DNA of 7,560 nt from Firmicutes bacterium UBA5499 (GTDB taxonomy: Bacteria; Bacillota; DTU084). The stretch lies in assembly GCA_002426275.1 (NCBI GenBank), contig DIPB01000100.1, positions 14,973-22,532 on the forward strand. Direction: 5' to 3'. Every line of letters begins with the position of its first letter. The first letter of the stretch is position 1. The notes beneath the pieces are model-generated. The model saw only the letters and a program-made list of their open reading frames with translations. It was not told the DNA's origin and ran no database searches. This document shows positions 6,733-7,560 of the stretch, in pieces. A program made the position numbers and the translations under genes.

Positions 6733-7560
6733 TCTTCCGTTCCTCCCTGCCTGGAAACTCGAAAAAGACGCGAATGCGGGTTCCCGGCTTCACCTTTTTG
6801 CCGGCTGCTGGCGCCTGACGCGCTGCAATGCCGGAGCCTTGGATTTCCAGCCGCAAACCTAAGATGCTCAATGTGTTGGCCGCATCGCGAACCGTCATTT
6901 TCTCTAACGAAGGCACTGTAACCAGCCCTCCGTTTCTATTGTATAATTCTTCCCGATGAAAGTGAAGAATAATCTTGCTGCCTTTTTTCACCCTCACACC
7001 CGGCTTGGGCGATTGTTCCGTCACCATCTTCCCGTCGCCTTCCATCTGGAAGGTCAGGCCTTCTGCCAAAAGCTTTTGCTGCGCTTCACCGGGAGGATAA
7101 TTTCGGACATTGGGAACCGTCGCCCACTGGTCGGAGGCAGGTTTCTCTTCTTCCTTGGGAGGCAGGCCAAGGTAGGCAAAAGCGTCTGCAAAAATTCTGG
7201 CCAAAGGCGGAGCTGCCAAAGTGCCGCCGTAGGTGATGGCTGTCTGAGGCTCGCGCATCACCACAAGGCCGATGAGCCGCGGTTTGTCAGAAGGTCCGAA
7301 GCCCAAAAAGGAAGCGTTCACTTTGGTGCTGCTGTAGCCTCCGGCCTCAGCCACCTGTCCGGTGCCGGTTTTGCCGGCAATGGCATAACCTGGGATATCC
7401 GCTTTTGAACCGGAGCCGTTCGCCACCACTGAGCGCAAAATCTGTCTCAATTGACCGGTTGTGCTCCGGGACAATACACTGCGCACGACTTCCTTCTTAA
7501 ATTCTTTCAGAGTTCGCTTGTCCTTGCTGATTTCCCGGACCAAATGCGGCCGCACCAGCT
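6722..7560 (-). CDS. ftsI: Class B penicillin-binding protein (FtsI/SpoVD type) with two C-terminal PASTA domains, 5' end beyond the right edge
   Basis: This is a D,D-transpeptidase that crosslinks peptidoglycan outside the membrane and normally partners a SEDS protein such as FtsW. Only the last 278 residues are in the window. The frame is open to the right edge, so the GTG at 7555 is an internal valine codon, not a start. The segment LVRPHLVREI at the edge and the KTGT triad motif (AGKTGTGQVA, codons near 7372) belong to the end of the transpeptidase domain. The active-site SxxK and SxN motifs lie outside the window. A Lys/Glu/Pro-rich linker follows (about residues 133-142, counting from the codon at 7555), then two PASTA domains at about 145-199 (VPNVRNYPPGEAQQKL) and 211-267 (VPSLEKMTVRDAANTL). 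In Bacillota the PBP next to murE is often called SpoVD. Two PASTA repeats also fit the PbpB/FtsI division type, so the name is open. Confidence 0.93.
   Translation of the reverse strand, partial: LVRPHLVREISKDKRTLKEFKKEVVRSVLSRSTTGQLRQILRSVVANGSGSKADIPGYAIAGKTGTGQVAEAGGYSSTKVNASFLGFGPSDKPRLIGLVVMREPQTAITYGGTLAAPPLARIFADAFAYLGLPPKEEEKPASDQWATVPNVRNYPPGEAQQKLLAEGLTFQMEGDGKMVTEQSPKPGVRVKKGSKIILHFHREELYNRNGGLVTVPSLEKMTVRDAANTLSILGLRLEIQGSGIAARQAPAAGKKVKPGTRIRVFFEFPGREERKSEN
6742..6747 (-). promoter_or_regulatory. Ribosome binding site deciding the GTG start of murE
   Basis: The minus strand reads GGGAGG within the last codons of the PBP gene. Its GGAGG core ends 9 nt before GTG at 6732. It supports that start over the in-frame ATG six codons further on, which has no Shine-Dalgarno at a suitable distance. 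Confidence 0.75.

Overview
The window is one continuous stretch of a division and cell wall (dcw) cluster. Every gene lies on the minus strand, so it reads from right to left. The order is class B penicillin-binding protein with PASTA domains (C-terminal part only, cut by the right edge), murE, murF, mraY, an ftsW/spoVE-type SEDS glycosyltransferase, murG, and murA (N-terminal part only, cut by the left edge). All five complete genes are intact, with no frameshift or internal stop. There are no RNA genes, mobile elements or CRISPR arrays.

The organism is most likely a Bacillota (Firmicutes) member, probably a clostridial or peptococcal-type lineage with moderately GC-rich DNA. The pointers are strong GGAGG-type ribosome binding sites, frequent GTG/TTG starts, PASTA domains on the PBP, the gene order itself, and a DNPR motif in MurE that predicts a meso-diaminopimelate wall. 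The species cannot be named from the sequence.

Two blocks can be separated. The right-hand block (PBP, murE, murF, mraY, ftsW; 7560 to 1827) is very tightly packed: neighbours overlap by 11, 4 and 4 nt, and the mraY-ftsW gap is 15 nt. Every start in it that can be seen is GTG or TTG. It ends in a clear intrinsic terminator (1803-1828) whose stem overlaps the ftsW stop codon. The left-hand block (murG, murA) follows a 126-nt leader with possible RNA structure. Both of its genes start with ATG behind good Shine-Dalgarno sequences.

Together the genes cover several steps of peptidoglycan synthesis. MurA starts the UDP-MurNAc branch. MurE and MurF add the third residue and the D-Ala-D-Ala dipeptide. 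MraY makes lipid I and MurG makes lipid II. The SEDS protein and the class B PBP then polymerise and crosslink it outside the membrane.

The main oddities are the absence of murD from its usual place between mraY and ftsW, the terminator inside the cluster, and murG being followed directly by murA with no murC or murB between. I found no undescribed system here. The content is core wall-synthesis machinery with an unusual arrangement.
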